NCBI GenBank assembly: GCA_028281025.1
Contig: JANQKR010000043.1
Location: forward strand, 62,001 to 126,000
Direction of reading: 5' to 3'
DNA from: Croceivirga sp.
GTDB lineage: Bacteria > Bacteroidota > Bacteroidia > Flavobacteriales > Flavobacteriaceae
DNA: 64,000 nt
The notes under the pieces are model-generated. The model did no database searches and was not told the origin of the DNA. It saw only the letters and a program-made list of their open reading frames with translations. The first letter of the stretch is position 1. Each line of letters starts with the position of its first letter. A program made the translations under genes and the position numbers. Positions 53,016-60,997 of this stretch are shown piece after piece.

Positions 53016-53372
53016 ATGCCAGATTTCATTTATAACAACAAGGTGTATTACAATCCGGTAGAATTTGCCATGGACCGAATTGGGGGAACATGGAAAATGC
53101 CAATTCTTTGGCGATTGAAGGAACGGATATTCCGTTTTGGTGAAATGAAAAAGGACATTCCCCATATTACGGACAAAATGCTTACCACACAATTACGGCA
53201 ACTGGAAGCCGAAGGGTTCATCCATAGAAAAGTATACCCGGTAGTACCTCCAAAAGTGGAGTATTCCATTACGGAAAAGGGAAGAACCGCAATTCCAATT
53301 ATTGAAACCATACGAAACTATGGTCTTGAACTCATGGAAAGGGAAGGGATAAAACATAAGGTGAAACGATAA
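53016..53372 (+). CDS. HxlR-family regulator without N-terminal Cys
   Basis: The 118-residue protein is an HxlR winged helix: DRIGGTWKMPILWRLKERIFRFGEMKKDIPHITDKMLTTQLRQLEAEGFIHR. At the position of the usual N-terminal Cys of the motif CPV it has Asn13 (NPVEFAMD), unlike the HxlR at 49819. It is therefore unlikely to use a Cys switch. It is divergent from the GATase1 operon, with the ACTTACC array between them. Confidence 0.86.
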   Translation: MPDFIYNNKVYYNPVEFAMDRIGGTWKMPILWRLKERIFRFGEMKKDIPHITDKMLTTQLRQLEAEGFIHRKVYPVVPPKVEYSITEKGRTAIPIIETIRNYGLELMEREGIKHKVKR

Positions 53373-53397
53373 CGATAGGGAAAACATCCTGGCATCA

Positions 53398-53937
53398 ATG
53401 GAAGAATACGTACCATGCTTTTCATGTGGGGCAAAGTCACTCAGTTTTAAGGGGGAATGTCATACATATATGTTGGCATCCCCAGGTTGTTATGAAATGT
53501 TCAAGGAGGTGCTTGCACGGGAATATTCGGACTTTGGATATGCAAAGGCGAATCATTATACGGTTGATTCCTATGCGGTTCAACATCCTGGGGAAATTTC
53601 AAATAAAAAGGCAGTAAACTCCGTTGGAATCCACTTGGTGAGCTTATACTTCCTATTTGAAAAAAACTATGACTTGGAAAAGTCGGCTGAAATCAAAATG
53701 AAATTTGCGGAATTCAATAAAACGAACGAAGTGGTCCATCCCTTGGAAAGACCCGAAGAATTTGAGGGCTTGACCATTTTTGATATTTGGGACAATGAAG
53801 ACCCGGAAAAGCATTTTGAACTGTGCAAAAGGTGGGCATTGAATGCATGGAATTCTTGGCGAAAACAACATAACACAGTTGAAAAATGGGTCACCATATT
53901 TCTGAATGAAAAAATGCCCAAGAGAAGAAACCATTGA
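53398..53937 (+). CDS. DUF5946-family protein
   Basis: The 179-residue protein has an N-terminal zinc-ribbon-like CFSCGAK and a DUF5946-like body: ECHTYMLASPGCYEMFKEVLAREY and TVDSYAVQHPGEISNKKAVNSVGIHLVSLYFLFEK. Function unknown. It starts 25 bp after the HxlR stop and is probably in the same transcript. Confidence 0.78.
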   Translation: MEEYVPCFSCGAKSLSFKGECHTYMLASPGCYEMFKEVLAREYSDFGYAKANHYTVDSYAVQHPGEISNKKAVNSVGIHLVSLYFLFEKNYDLEKSAEIKMKFAEFNKTNEVVHPLERPEEFEGLTIFDIWDNEDPEKHFELCKRWALNAWNSWRKQHNTVEKWVTIFLNEKMPKRRNH

Positions 53938-54096
53938 ATGGAACATTGATAGAAACTATGGTTGATTACTTTTCCTAAGCATTTTGCACAAAATCGCTGA
54001 CATCGTATAATTTCCAAAAACCGACTGTTTTCCCTTTGAAACAACCGGTGCTCCTGATTAATCATATGAAAAACGATAAAAGAGCGTTACTTTTGA

Positions 54097-54486
54097 ATGG
54101 TGTTTGCCCAATTGAGAAATAGTGCATTTACCAAAATCCTTTGGGGATTTATGGGGCTTTATCTATTGAACATAAGCGTTGACTCGGCCGATCCCAATCC
54201 GGAGCATATTCCAGAAGACCTGTCAATCAATGATCAGGAGAGTATTATTGAAATTGTCTTTGAGAAAATTCTAGGTTACGAAGATGCCTTTGAGGAATAT
54301 GATGACCCTGATACGGAAGACCACAACAAGAAGACCAATGTCAAAATAGACTTGATTACCCAATACCACACCAAATCCAATATAAAAAGACCTTTCCACG
54401 AAATGGTCAAGCAAAATTTTCCCGATCATACCGCTTACCTGACCAGCGGTTTCCATCGATTCGATACTCCTCCGCCCAAAGCCTGA
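54097..54486 (+). CDS. Small flavobacterial protein, unknown function
   Basis: The 129-residue protein has a hydrophobic N-terminal segment (about 10-26) and an acidic middle part, with the segments NISVDSADPNPEHIPEDLSINDQES and HRFDTPPPKA. From memory similar small genes precede the outer-membrane protein gene described next in several flavobacteria. A sequence TACTTTTG (54088-54095) immediately before the ATG resembles a -7 box, which would make the start at residue 19 (54151) possible. Confidence 0.55.
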   Translation: MVFAQLRNSAFTKILWGFMGLYLLNISVDSADPNPEHIPEDLSINDQESIIEIVFEKILGYEDAFEEYDDPDTEDHNKKTNVKIDLITQYHTKSNIKRPFHEMVKQNFPDHTAYLTSGFHRFDTPPPKA

Positions 54487-54562
54487 TTTGTTTTACACAC
54501 TAACCGATTCCTATCGCCAAATGGTGATGGGCCAATCCTATAATTCTTAAAACAAATCAAAA

Positions 54563-55423
54563 ATGAAAATAAAAACAGTAATACTGCCAATACTGGTATT
54601 GGCAACTTCCACCTATTCCATTGCACAAATCACCAAATCCGAAAAGGACAGCCTATATATCCAACATGTGGAAGACCATAAAGAACCCCATAAGGTCTTG
54701 CATGCGGAGCCCTTATACATTGACCTGATACGTGATTTGGGTGCCCGAAAAGGAGAAAAAGAGTGGAATATAGGCTTAGGGTTGACCGATAACTTAAAAT
54801 TTGATTCCTATGAGGCCTTAATAGAATACGAATGGGCTCCCATAGACCGGTTGGGTCTGGAAATTGAATTGCCCTTTACCCTATATTCAGCCGTAAATGG
54901 AACGGCGAGGGATTCGGTTCCTTCAAATCAATTGAACAGCATTAAAATGGCCATACAATGGTCGTTCTTTGTAAGCGAACCCATGGCTACCTCAATGGCC
55001 CTTGGATATATCAATGAATTTGAGTTATCGGATTTTAGGAACTTTGGCAGGCCTTTCATTAAAGGAAATGTCTACAATCCATTTTTGGTAATCGCCAAAC
55101 GTTGGGGAACTAATTTTCATTCATTGCTCTACACCGGACCAATGATCGAACAGGACTTTGGCACCTCCAAATTTCACACGGCCTATGACGCCAATACCAG
55201 TTTTCATTATATGATCTCAGGTACCAGAAACTTTATTGGCGTGGAACTCAACAAAACGTTTGCCAGCGGTGATTTTGACATGACCTTACGACCGCAAATG
55301 CGTTTGGGCATTGCCGATAACCTACTCATAGGAATAGTGGGCGGCATCCCGGTAAGTAGGGAAAATCAAAGATTGAGTTCCTTTATACGCCTCATATGGG
55401 AACCTGGGCATAAAAAGCACTAG
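54563..55423 (+). CDS. Predicted outer-membrane beta-barrel protein, unknown function
   Basis: The 286-residue protein has a signal peptide (about 1-21, ending SIAQ) and a long stretch of alternating beta strands ending with a C-terminal aromatic (FIRLIWEPGHKKH), as expected for an outer-membrane barrel. A conserved block HAEPLYIDLIRDLGARKGEKE begins the mature part. The family is widespread in Bacteroidota with no known function. It follows the 54097 gene by 76 bp and is closed by a terminator. Confidence 0.65.
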   Translation: MKIKTVILPILVLATSTYSIAQITKSEKDSLYIQHVEDHKEPHKVLHAEPLYIDLIRDLGARKGEKEWNIGLGLTDNLKFDSYEALIEYEWAPIDRLGLEIELPFTLYSAVNGTARDSVPSNQLNSIKMAIQWSFFVSEPMATSMALGYINEFELSDFRNFGRPFIKGNVYNPFLVIAKRWGTNFHSLLYTGPMIEQDFGTSKFHTAYDANTSFHYMISGTRNFIGVELNKTFASGDFDMTLRPQMRLGIADNLLIGIVGGIPVSRENQRLSSFIRLIWEPGHKKH

Positions 55424-55447
55424 CGAACAGGATTTCCAACACCATAT

Positions 55448-55483
55448 AAGCATAGTGGGCGGTTTCCATCCCACTATGCTTTT
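55448..55483 (+). terminator. Terminator after the outer-membrane protein gene
   Basis: AAGCATAGTGGG (55448-55459) and CCCACTATGCTT (55470-55481) form a perfect 12-bp stem with a 10-nt loop, ending in a T run. Ends the 54097-55423 unit. Confidence 0.9.
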
Positions 55484-55646
55484 ACCCAATCCATAGTCCG
55501 GTCTTTAGGTACAACCTATCGATTTTGTGCAAAGGGAATTTTCCACAACCACAGGTGGCAATTCATGGACCAAACGGTCATAACTATTGCAATTCCCTAT
55601 GTCTTGTCCGTAGAAGGGTTACCTTTAGGACACTATTTAAACCACT

Positions 55647-56219
55647 ATGACGGAAAAGGAGAAAATGCTCAAAGGGGAGCGTTATAATTCAAGGGATACG
55701 GAATTGTTGGGTATGTACCATAGGGCCCGGAAACTTTTAAACGCATACAACACGCTGGATTCTGAACTAACAGCCGAACGTGAACGGATATTGCATGACT
55801 TATTGGGTGGCAAGGGAAAAGGGGTTTGGATCGAAACCCCATTTTACTGCGATTATGGCGAAAACATCACTATTGGGGAAAATACCTTTATCAATACCAA
55901 TTGTATTTTTTTGGACGACAATACCATTTCCATAGGGAAAAATGGATTGATTGCCCCCTACGTACAGATCTATACGGCAACGCATCCATTAAGGGCATCG
56001 GAAAGAATCGTTGCGGAGGGGCATGGGAACAGTTACGTAACATCGACCAAACCTGTGGTCATTGGCGACAATGTTTGGATTGGGGGAAATTCCGTGATTT
56101 TTCCCGGTGTAACCATTGGAAACAACGTTACCATTGGTGCGGGCAGCGTGGTCACCAAAAGTCTTCCGGATAATGTCCTGGCCTACGGAAATCCCTGTAA
56201 AAAAATTAAGGACTTATAA
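55647..56219 (+). CDS. Maltose/galactoside O-acetyltransferase-like protein
   Basis: The 190-residue protein is a left-handed beta-helix acetyltransferase of the LbH_MAT type: N-terminal EKMLKGERYNSRDTELLGMYHRA, a PFYCDYGENITIGENTFINTNC segment and hexapeptide repeats such as VVIGDNVWIGGNSVIFPGVTIG, ending GNPCKKIKDL. It transfers acetyl from acetyl-CoA to a sugar. The catalytic His in ATHPL is present. Apparently monocistronic. Confidence 0.93.
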   Translation: MTEKEKMLKGERYNSRDTELLGMYHRARKLLNAYNTLDSELTAERERILHDLLGGKGKGVWIETPFYCDYGENITIGENTFINTNCIFLDDNTISIGKNGLIAPYVQIYTATHPLRASERIVAEGHGNSYVTSTKPVVIGDNVWIGGNSVIFPGVTIGNNVTIGAGSVVTKSLPDNVLAYGNPCKKIKDL

Positions 56220-56301
56220 GGGCATAAAATCTGCTCATATTTCGCTAGCCTATTACGTGGGTTCGGCACAGGTTTTGATATTCTTTGGGAAACGATTAAA
56301 A

Positions 56302-56916
56302 ATGGTAAGAAGTCTTTTTTTGGCTATTCTACTGCTTGTTTCCGTAACCACAACCGCACAGATCAAAAAAACAAAAAAAATGTTGGAAAAAATTGAAGGC
56401 GAGTGGTCTTTGGATGATTCCGGCAATATTACGTATCAACGAATACTGGAACTATCCCATCTTTCCAAAGACGAAATTTACCACAGGGCACTCGGCTATT
56501 TTTTATACGGACATGAAGGGGAACCCCTGGACATAACACAAGACAAGGAATTGGGAAGAATAGTGGTCAAAGGAATCTACGAAAATGTCCATATTGGCAG
56601 TTTTTTTCTCAATTCCACACACATCCATTGCTGGCATATTGTTCGGATTGATGCAAAGGAAGGGAAAACCCGGATTTTGTTGACCCTAACGGCTTACGAC
56701 AAAGAGGAAATTGATATTGCGGATGGTGAACTACCCCTGGTCACCTCAACCAAAATAAATCGTGAATTTCCCATAAACCCGGCAGGGTTGAACAAAACGA
56801 TGATGGGCAAGGCTTTTTACAAGGCCCATGGCAGGGCCATGCTAACTTTGGACAATTTATCCCGGGCAATTCATGAGGGCAATACTTCCCCAGATTTGGA
56901 AAATAACGATTGGTGA
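56302..56916 (+). CDS. DUF4468-like secreted protein
   Basis: The 204-residue protein has a signal peptide (about 1-20, ending TTTAQ) and a body resembling DUF4468 (TBP-like fold): GNITYQRILELSHLSKDEIYHRALGYF, then HIHCWHIVRIDAKEGKTRILLTLT. Function unknown; family members are common in Bacteroidota. ATG 56302 is used; the longer open frame (from 56116) overlaps the acetyltransferase gene. It follows that gene by 82 bp. Confidence 0.6.
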   Translation: MVRSLFLAILLLVSVTTTAQIKKTKKMLEKIEGEWSLDDSGNITYQRILELSHLSKDEIYHRALGYFLYGHEGEPLDITQDKELGRIVVKGIYENVHIGSFFLNSTHIHCWHIVRIDAKEGKTRILLTLTAYDKEEIDIADGELPLVTSTKINREFPINPAGLNKTMMGKAFYKAHGRAMLTLDNLSRAIHEGNTSPDLENNDW

Positions 56917-56965
56917 AGGGATATCCTTTTACATAGTCTGGAAAAAGTTAAGGGAAAGCGGGTGG

Positions 56966-57050
56966 TCATTCCTCCAAACACCCTTCCCTACCCCTTGTAT
57001 CAATTAAATGGATAATCCCCCCAAAAAAATTTAACATTTTGACGGGATAT
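56966..57050 (-). pseudogene. Decayed 3' end of an NTF2-like gene
   Basis: On the minus strand the stretch reads IIHLIDTRGREGCLEE and a stop, nearly identical to the C-terminus of the intact gene at 57941-58408 (IIYLIDTRGRAGCLEE). Identity at the DNA level fades beyond about 57050 with small gaps. The rest of the 56917-57247 spacer shows only short inverted repeats. So this is a truncated copy left by a duplication. Confidence 0.75.
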
Positions 57051-57247
57051 ATGCCAAAAAAACAAGCAAGCGACAAGCAAAAAGAAACCACTGAAAGCGG
57101 TTTGATTGTGCTGATGTTTCTTACGGATTGCTAGGACTTAAATGTTTAAATTATAAGGTAATTGGATTTTTGGATTTGCCTTTTTATTAAAAAAGAGAAT
57201 GACCTATATTTAATATTTTTAATGTTCATTTATCCTCAAATTAAAAA

Positions 57248-57838
57248 ATGAAGTTACCAACCATAGCCCTATTGATAATGATTAGCACTACCACATTTGG
57301 GCAAATTTTAGGCCCAAAAGAAAAAGCCATAATTTATTTAAAAAATGGAGAAAAAAAGGATGGCTTTGTTAAGGATAGTAAACTTAATGTCAAATTCAAA
57401 TTCGATAAAAAAGATGAAGACATTCAAAAAATTAGACTCGAAGAAATTGATAGCATTGATTACGAAAAACAAGAAACAATTTATTATAGACCTCTGGACA
57501 ATACCAATGGTGAAGTACTAAGGGTACGCCAAATATATTCAGGAAAAACAAAATTATATTATCATTATGAACGAGCATTTGATAATGGGGCTTACAGGGT
57601 GTTTTTCGTCCAAGGAGAGGAAGCGTATTTGACAAAAATTTTTCCTGTTGGTATTTTAGGCAATGGTTCCGATAAAGCAATGATAGCATATTTTGCAGAC
57701 TGCCCGAAACTAACCCAACATATTCAAAAAAGAACTTTTGAAAAGTATGTTAATAATCAACCGAAATATAAAAAAGCAAGAACGCCGGGTAGGCTAACTG
57801 AAATTGTTAAGTTTTATGATTCAAATTGTAACAAATAA
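57248..57838 (+). CDS. AT-rich secreted protein of unknown function
   Basis: The 196-residue protein has a signal peptide (about 1-19, ending TFGQ) followed by a beta-rich, Lys-rich body with KAIIYLKNGEKKDGFVKDSK. The segment resembles the small-barrel start of several Bacteroidota secreted proteins, but no family is certain. The coding region is much more AT-rich than its surroundings and lies between the decayed and the intact NTF2-like 3' ends, which suggests insertion by horizontal transfer. Confidence 0.62.
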   Translation: MKLPTIALLIMISTTTFGQILGPKEKAIIYLKNGEKKDGFVKDSKLNVKFKFDKKDEDIQKIRLEEIDSIDYEKQETIYYRPLDNTNGEVLRVRQIYSGKTKLYYHYERAFDNGAYRVFFVQGEEAYLTKIFPVGILGNGSDKAMIAYFADCPKLTQHIQKRTFEKYVNNQPKYKKARTPGRLTEIVKFYDSNCNK

Positions 57839-57940
57839 ACTATTGACAATATAATTTTGAATTTGCCATATCCACAAGCCAAAAAACTCTAGAATTTCAA
57901 CCTAGAATCTAAAAAATCCAACTACCTAGTCGTCAAAAAC

Positions 57941-58408
57941 CTATTCCTCCAAACACCCTGCCCTTCCCCTTGTGTCAATCAAATAAATGATTTTCCATTC
58001 CCCATCAAAATCTACCATTTGGAAAGAATTGATACCGCAATGACTGAAATTTCCATTTAACCAAAATTCATATCCCACCCAGGCATTGGCCATGGTACGA
58101 TCCACTTGGATGTTCCATGAAGTCAGTTTTTCCTCAAAGGAGACACTATCGGGAATACTCACAATGGATTCATACAGTTTTCCAATCGGTGTGGTCCTTA
58201 ACATGGTTTTACCCTCTTTGTTGCGTCCCGTCGTTTGCAAAACCACATTATCGCCAACAAAACTTTTCATCCCTAAGGAATCCTGCTTATGAAAAGCCTC
58301 AAAAAACCCTTTTACCACTTTCTTGACCGCTTCCCTTTCAGCATCTTGGGCATTACAAATAGGTGCATTCAGAAAAAAGGCCACCAGTACTAAAATTCCA
58401 TATCTCAT
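57941..58408 (-). CDS. Secreted NTF2-like protein
   Basis: The 155-residue protein has a signal peptide (about 1-20, ending CNAQ) and an NTF2-like (lumazine-binding-like) domain with VKGFFEAFHKQDSLGMKSFVGDNVVLQTT and a C-terminal VDFDGEWKIIYLIDTRG. Periplasmic, function unknown. ATG at 58406-58408 is chosen; the longer frame uses a TTG at 58417. The tail of this gene is duplicated at 56966-57050. It is divergent from panB. Confidence 0.78.
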   Translation of the reverse strand: MRYGILVLVAFFLNAPICNAQDAEREAVKKVVKGFFEAFHKQDSLGMKSFVGDNVVLQTTGRNKEGKTMLRTTPIGKLYESIVSIPDSVSFEEKLTSWNIQVDRTMANAWVGYEFWLNGNFSHCGINSFQMVDFDGEWKIIYLIDTRGRAGCLEE

Positions 58409-58479
58409 GCCATTCAATTTTTTGATTGATGGTCAAATTAACCAAAACTAATTACATTTAGGGCATAAACCTGTTCTAT

Positions 58480-59298
58480 ATGTCCACCGCCAAAAAAGAA
58501 TACAAGCGCGTAACGGTAAAATCGCTTGTGGAAATGAAGCAAAATGGTGAAAAAATCTCCATGCTCACTGCCTACGACTATTCCATGGCAAAAATTGTGG
58601 ATTCCGCCAGTGTGGATGTCATTTTAGTGGGTGATTCGGCCAGCAATGTCATGGCCGGTCACGAAACCACATTGCCCATTACCCTGGACCAGATGATTTA
58701 CCATGCCTCTTCTGTGGTTAAGGCCGCTAAAAGGGCTTTGGTAGTAGTGGATATCCCCTTTGGAAGTTATCAAAGTGATAGTAAGGGGGCCTTGCGTTCC
58801 GCCATTCGAATCATGAAGGAAAGCGGGGGACATGCCGTTAAGGTAGAAGGAGGCCTGGAGATCAAGGATTCCGTTAAGCGAATCATACAGGCGGGGATTC
58901 CCGTAATGGGACATTTGGGATTGACCCCACAGTCCATTTATAAGTTTGGCACCTATACCGTTCGGGCCAAGGAGGAGGCCGAAGCCAAAAAGCTCAAGGA
59001 GGACGCTAAGATGCTCGAGAAAATTGGTTGCTTTGGCGTGGTCCTCGAAAAAATTCCGGCCCAATTGGCCAAAGAGGTCGCGGAAAGCCTGACGATTCCG
59101 GTCATTGGTATTGGAGCGGGTGGCGGAGTCGATGGCCAGGTACTCGTGGTACATGATTTATTGGGTATGACCCATGAGTTCAATCCCCGGTTCCTAAGAC
59201 GCTACATGAATCTTTATGACGAGATGGGTGCTGCTATCGGGAATTATGTCGGCGATGTAAAAAGCAGGAGCTTTCCAAGTGAGGACGAAAGCTATTAA
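58480..59298 (+). CDS. panB: 3-methyl-2-oxobutanoate hydroxymethyltransferase
   Basis: The 272-residue protein is ketopantoate hydroxymethyltransferase, the first step of pantothenate/CoA synthesis: it adds the formaldehyde unit of 5,10-methylene-THF to 2-oxoisovalerate. Metal ligands are visible as Asp in LVGDSAS, Asp in VVDIPFGSY and Glu in VKVEGG; the base Glu lies in [11 protein letters not shown], and [14 protein letters not shown] is the C-terminal active-site signature. Cytoplasmic decamer in the family. An RluA-type gene follows after 20 bp, probably in one transcript. Confidence 0.97.
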   Translation: MSTAKKEYKRVTVKSLVEMKQNGEKISMLTAYDYSMAKIVDSASVDVILVGDSASNVMAGHETTLPITLDQMIYHASSVVKAAKRALVVVDIPFGSYQSDSKGALRSAIRIMKESGGHAVKVEGGLEIKDSVKRIIQAGIPVMGHLGLTPQSIYKFGTYTVRAKEEAEAKKLKEDAKMLEKIGCFGVVLEKIPAQLAKEVAESLTIPVIGIGAGGGVDGQVLVVHDLLGMTHEFNPRFLRRYMNLYDEMGAAIGNYVGDVKSRSFPSEDESY

Positions 59299-59318
59299 AA
59301 TAATAGCACGAAAATAGA

Positions 59319-60017
59319 ATGTCCTTGTCCGTTCGTTCCACCCACACTAACCTTGATGTTCTGTTCGAAGACAACCATTTAATTGTGGTTAATAAGCGTC
59401 CAGGTGATATTGTACAAGGAGATAAAACGGGAGATGTTCCCTTATCCGACGTAGTCAAAACCTATCTCAAAACCAAGTATGACAAACCTGGAAACGTCTA
59501 CTTGGGAGTTGTACATCGGCTGGACAGGCCTACTTCGGGAATTGTGGTCTTTGCCAGGACTTCCAAGGCCTTGCCACGCCTGAACAAGTTGTTCTCCGAA
59601 GGGAAAACGAAGAAAGTGTATTGGGCCGTAGTAACCCGGACACCGCCTAAAGACAGGGATATTTTGGTGCACTGGTTGGTGCGCAATCCCAAACAAAACA
59701 AATCGTATGCCCATAGCAAGGAGGTATCCAATGGCAAGAAGGCAATCTTGGAGTATAAAGTGATCAAAAAGTTGGATAACCATGTACTCCTGGAAATCGA
59801 CCTAAAAACGGGCCGGCACCACCAAATTCGCGCGCAGTTGGCCACGATTGGATGTACCATCAAGGGAGATTTGAAATACGGAGCCCCCAGGAGCAATAAA
59901 GATGGAAGTATACACTTGCACGCCAGGGCACTTACCTTGGAGCACCCGGTAAAAAAGCAGTTGATTTCCTTTGTCGCACCACCACCGGAAGATGCTGTTT
60001 GGAAAGCTTGTCCGTAG
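59319..60017 (+). CDS. RluA-family pseudouridine synthase
   Basis: The 232-residue protein has the RluA-type catalytic motif HRLDRPTSG (residues 67-75, Asp catalytic), the N-terminal LDVLFEDNHLIVVNKRPG strand pair and the KTGRHHQIRAQLA motif. It isomerises uridines in rRNA or tRNA; the exact site cannot be read. No S4 RNA-binding domain is present. It starts 20 bp after panB. Confidence 0.93.
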   Translation: MSLSVRSTHTNLDVLFEDNHLIVVNKRPGDIVQGDKTGDVPLSDVVKTYLKTKYDKPGNVYLGVVHRLDRPTSGIVVFARTSKALPRLNKLFSEGKTKKVYWAVVTRTPPKDRDILVHWLVRNPKQNKSYAHSKEVSNGKKAILEYKVIKKLDNHVLLEIDLKTGRHHQIRAQLATIGCTIKGDLKYGAPRSNKDGSIHLHARALTLEHPVKKQLISFVAPPPEDAVWKACP

Positions 60018-60065
60018 TTTTACACCATGGCAGGTACTGGCAATGATTTGAGTCCGTTAAAAGAT

Positions 60066-60096
60066 GATGGACTTGCCCCTGCACTTGAGGTCCATC
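60066..60096. other. Inverted repeat between convergent genes
   Basis: GATGGAC (60066-60072) and GTCCATC (60090-60096) with a 17-nt loop lie in the short spacer between the rluA-type gene and the EamA gene. A terminator role is possible, but there is no T tract. Confidence 0.35.
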
Positions 60097-60125
60097 GGCA
60101 CAACTTGTTGTTTCCCGGACTTCAT

Positions 60126-60989
60126 TTACATTTTATGGGTGCGAAGGCTTTCTATGGCCACCGCACTCAAAATCAATGTTCCCCCGAGCACGGTAACCAA
60201 CGAAGGGATTTCCTTCAAAAAAATGGCACCAAGAATGATTCCATATATGGGTTGGACACTACTAAGGATACTTATGGTCGTAATGGAGAAATAGCGGAAA
60301 CAGCCCAGAAACATCGTATGTCCAATAGCCGTGGTCAAGAGCGCCAAAATAAAAACCCAGGGCAGTTGGCCAGGTACCGCGTTAATGGCATCGGTAAAAA
60401 AGAAGGGGGACAAAACCACAACAATGACAATCATTTGAAAACACATCAGGCTGGAACCGTTGTAATCGGTTACACGGTTTTTCAATATGATGTTTCTTAG
60501 GGAATACAGTATTGCCGAAAAAATCCCGATGGCCACGGCGATGGTATTGCCATTTTCAAAGTCAAGATTCGGATTTAAAAGATAAATTCCCCCAAGGACC
60601 AATAATCCCAGTAGCAGATGTATCTTTTGAAACCTGGTTTTTAGAATCAAAGGCTCCAGAAAAGAGGTAATAATGGGATAGGTAAAAAGTGATAACATTC
60701 CAATGGCCACACTGGAAAGCTGTAAGGAATAAAAATAAGTTATCCAGTGGGCGCCCAAAAAGATACCACTCAATACAATGGGCAAACGATGCCGTTTATC
60801 CGTTTTAAAGGAAAAACCTTTATAACGACAATACGCATAGAGAATAACAAGGGCCAGAACCGAACGCAGGGCTATGGTGAGGGGAACAGGTAAATCAATA
60901 TATCTGCCCAAAGCACCGGAAGTGCCCATAAAGATCATGGCAAAGTTTATTTCAACAAGGTGGGCTAAGGGTTGGTTTTTTAGCTGCAA
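60126..60989 (-). CDS. EamA-family (DMT superfamily) transporter
   Basis: The 287-residue protein has ten hydrophobic helices arranged as two EamA repeats, with GTSGALGRYI in helix 1 and PLTIALRSVLALVILYA. It probably exports or imports metabolites such as amino acids or sugars; the substrate is unknown. The first codon is TTG at 60989, 8 bp after the stop of the upstream gene; no suitable ATG occurs until residue 18, which would cut into helix 1. The two genes are likely co-transcribed. Confidence 0.88.
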   Translation of the reverse strand: MQLKNQPLAHLVEINFAMIFMGTSGALGRYIDLPVPLTIALRSVLALVILYAYCRYKGFSFKTDKRHRLPIVLSGIFLGAHWITYFYSLQLSSVAIGMLSLFTYPIITSFLEPLILKTRFQKIHLLLGLLVLGGIYLLNPNLDFENGNTIAVAIGIFSAILYSLRNIILKNRVTDYNGSSLMCFQMIVIVVVLSPFFFTDAINAVPGQLPWVFILALLTTAIGHTMFLGCFRYFSITTISILSSVQPIYGIILGAIFLKEIPSLVTVLGGTLILSAVAIESLRTHKM

Positions 60990-60997
60990 AATGATGG

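Noticed and set aside
60027-60500. 157-codon plus-strand frame
   Set aside because: It lies antisense to the EamA transporter gene, whose membrane helices and family motifs are convincing.
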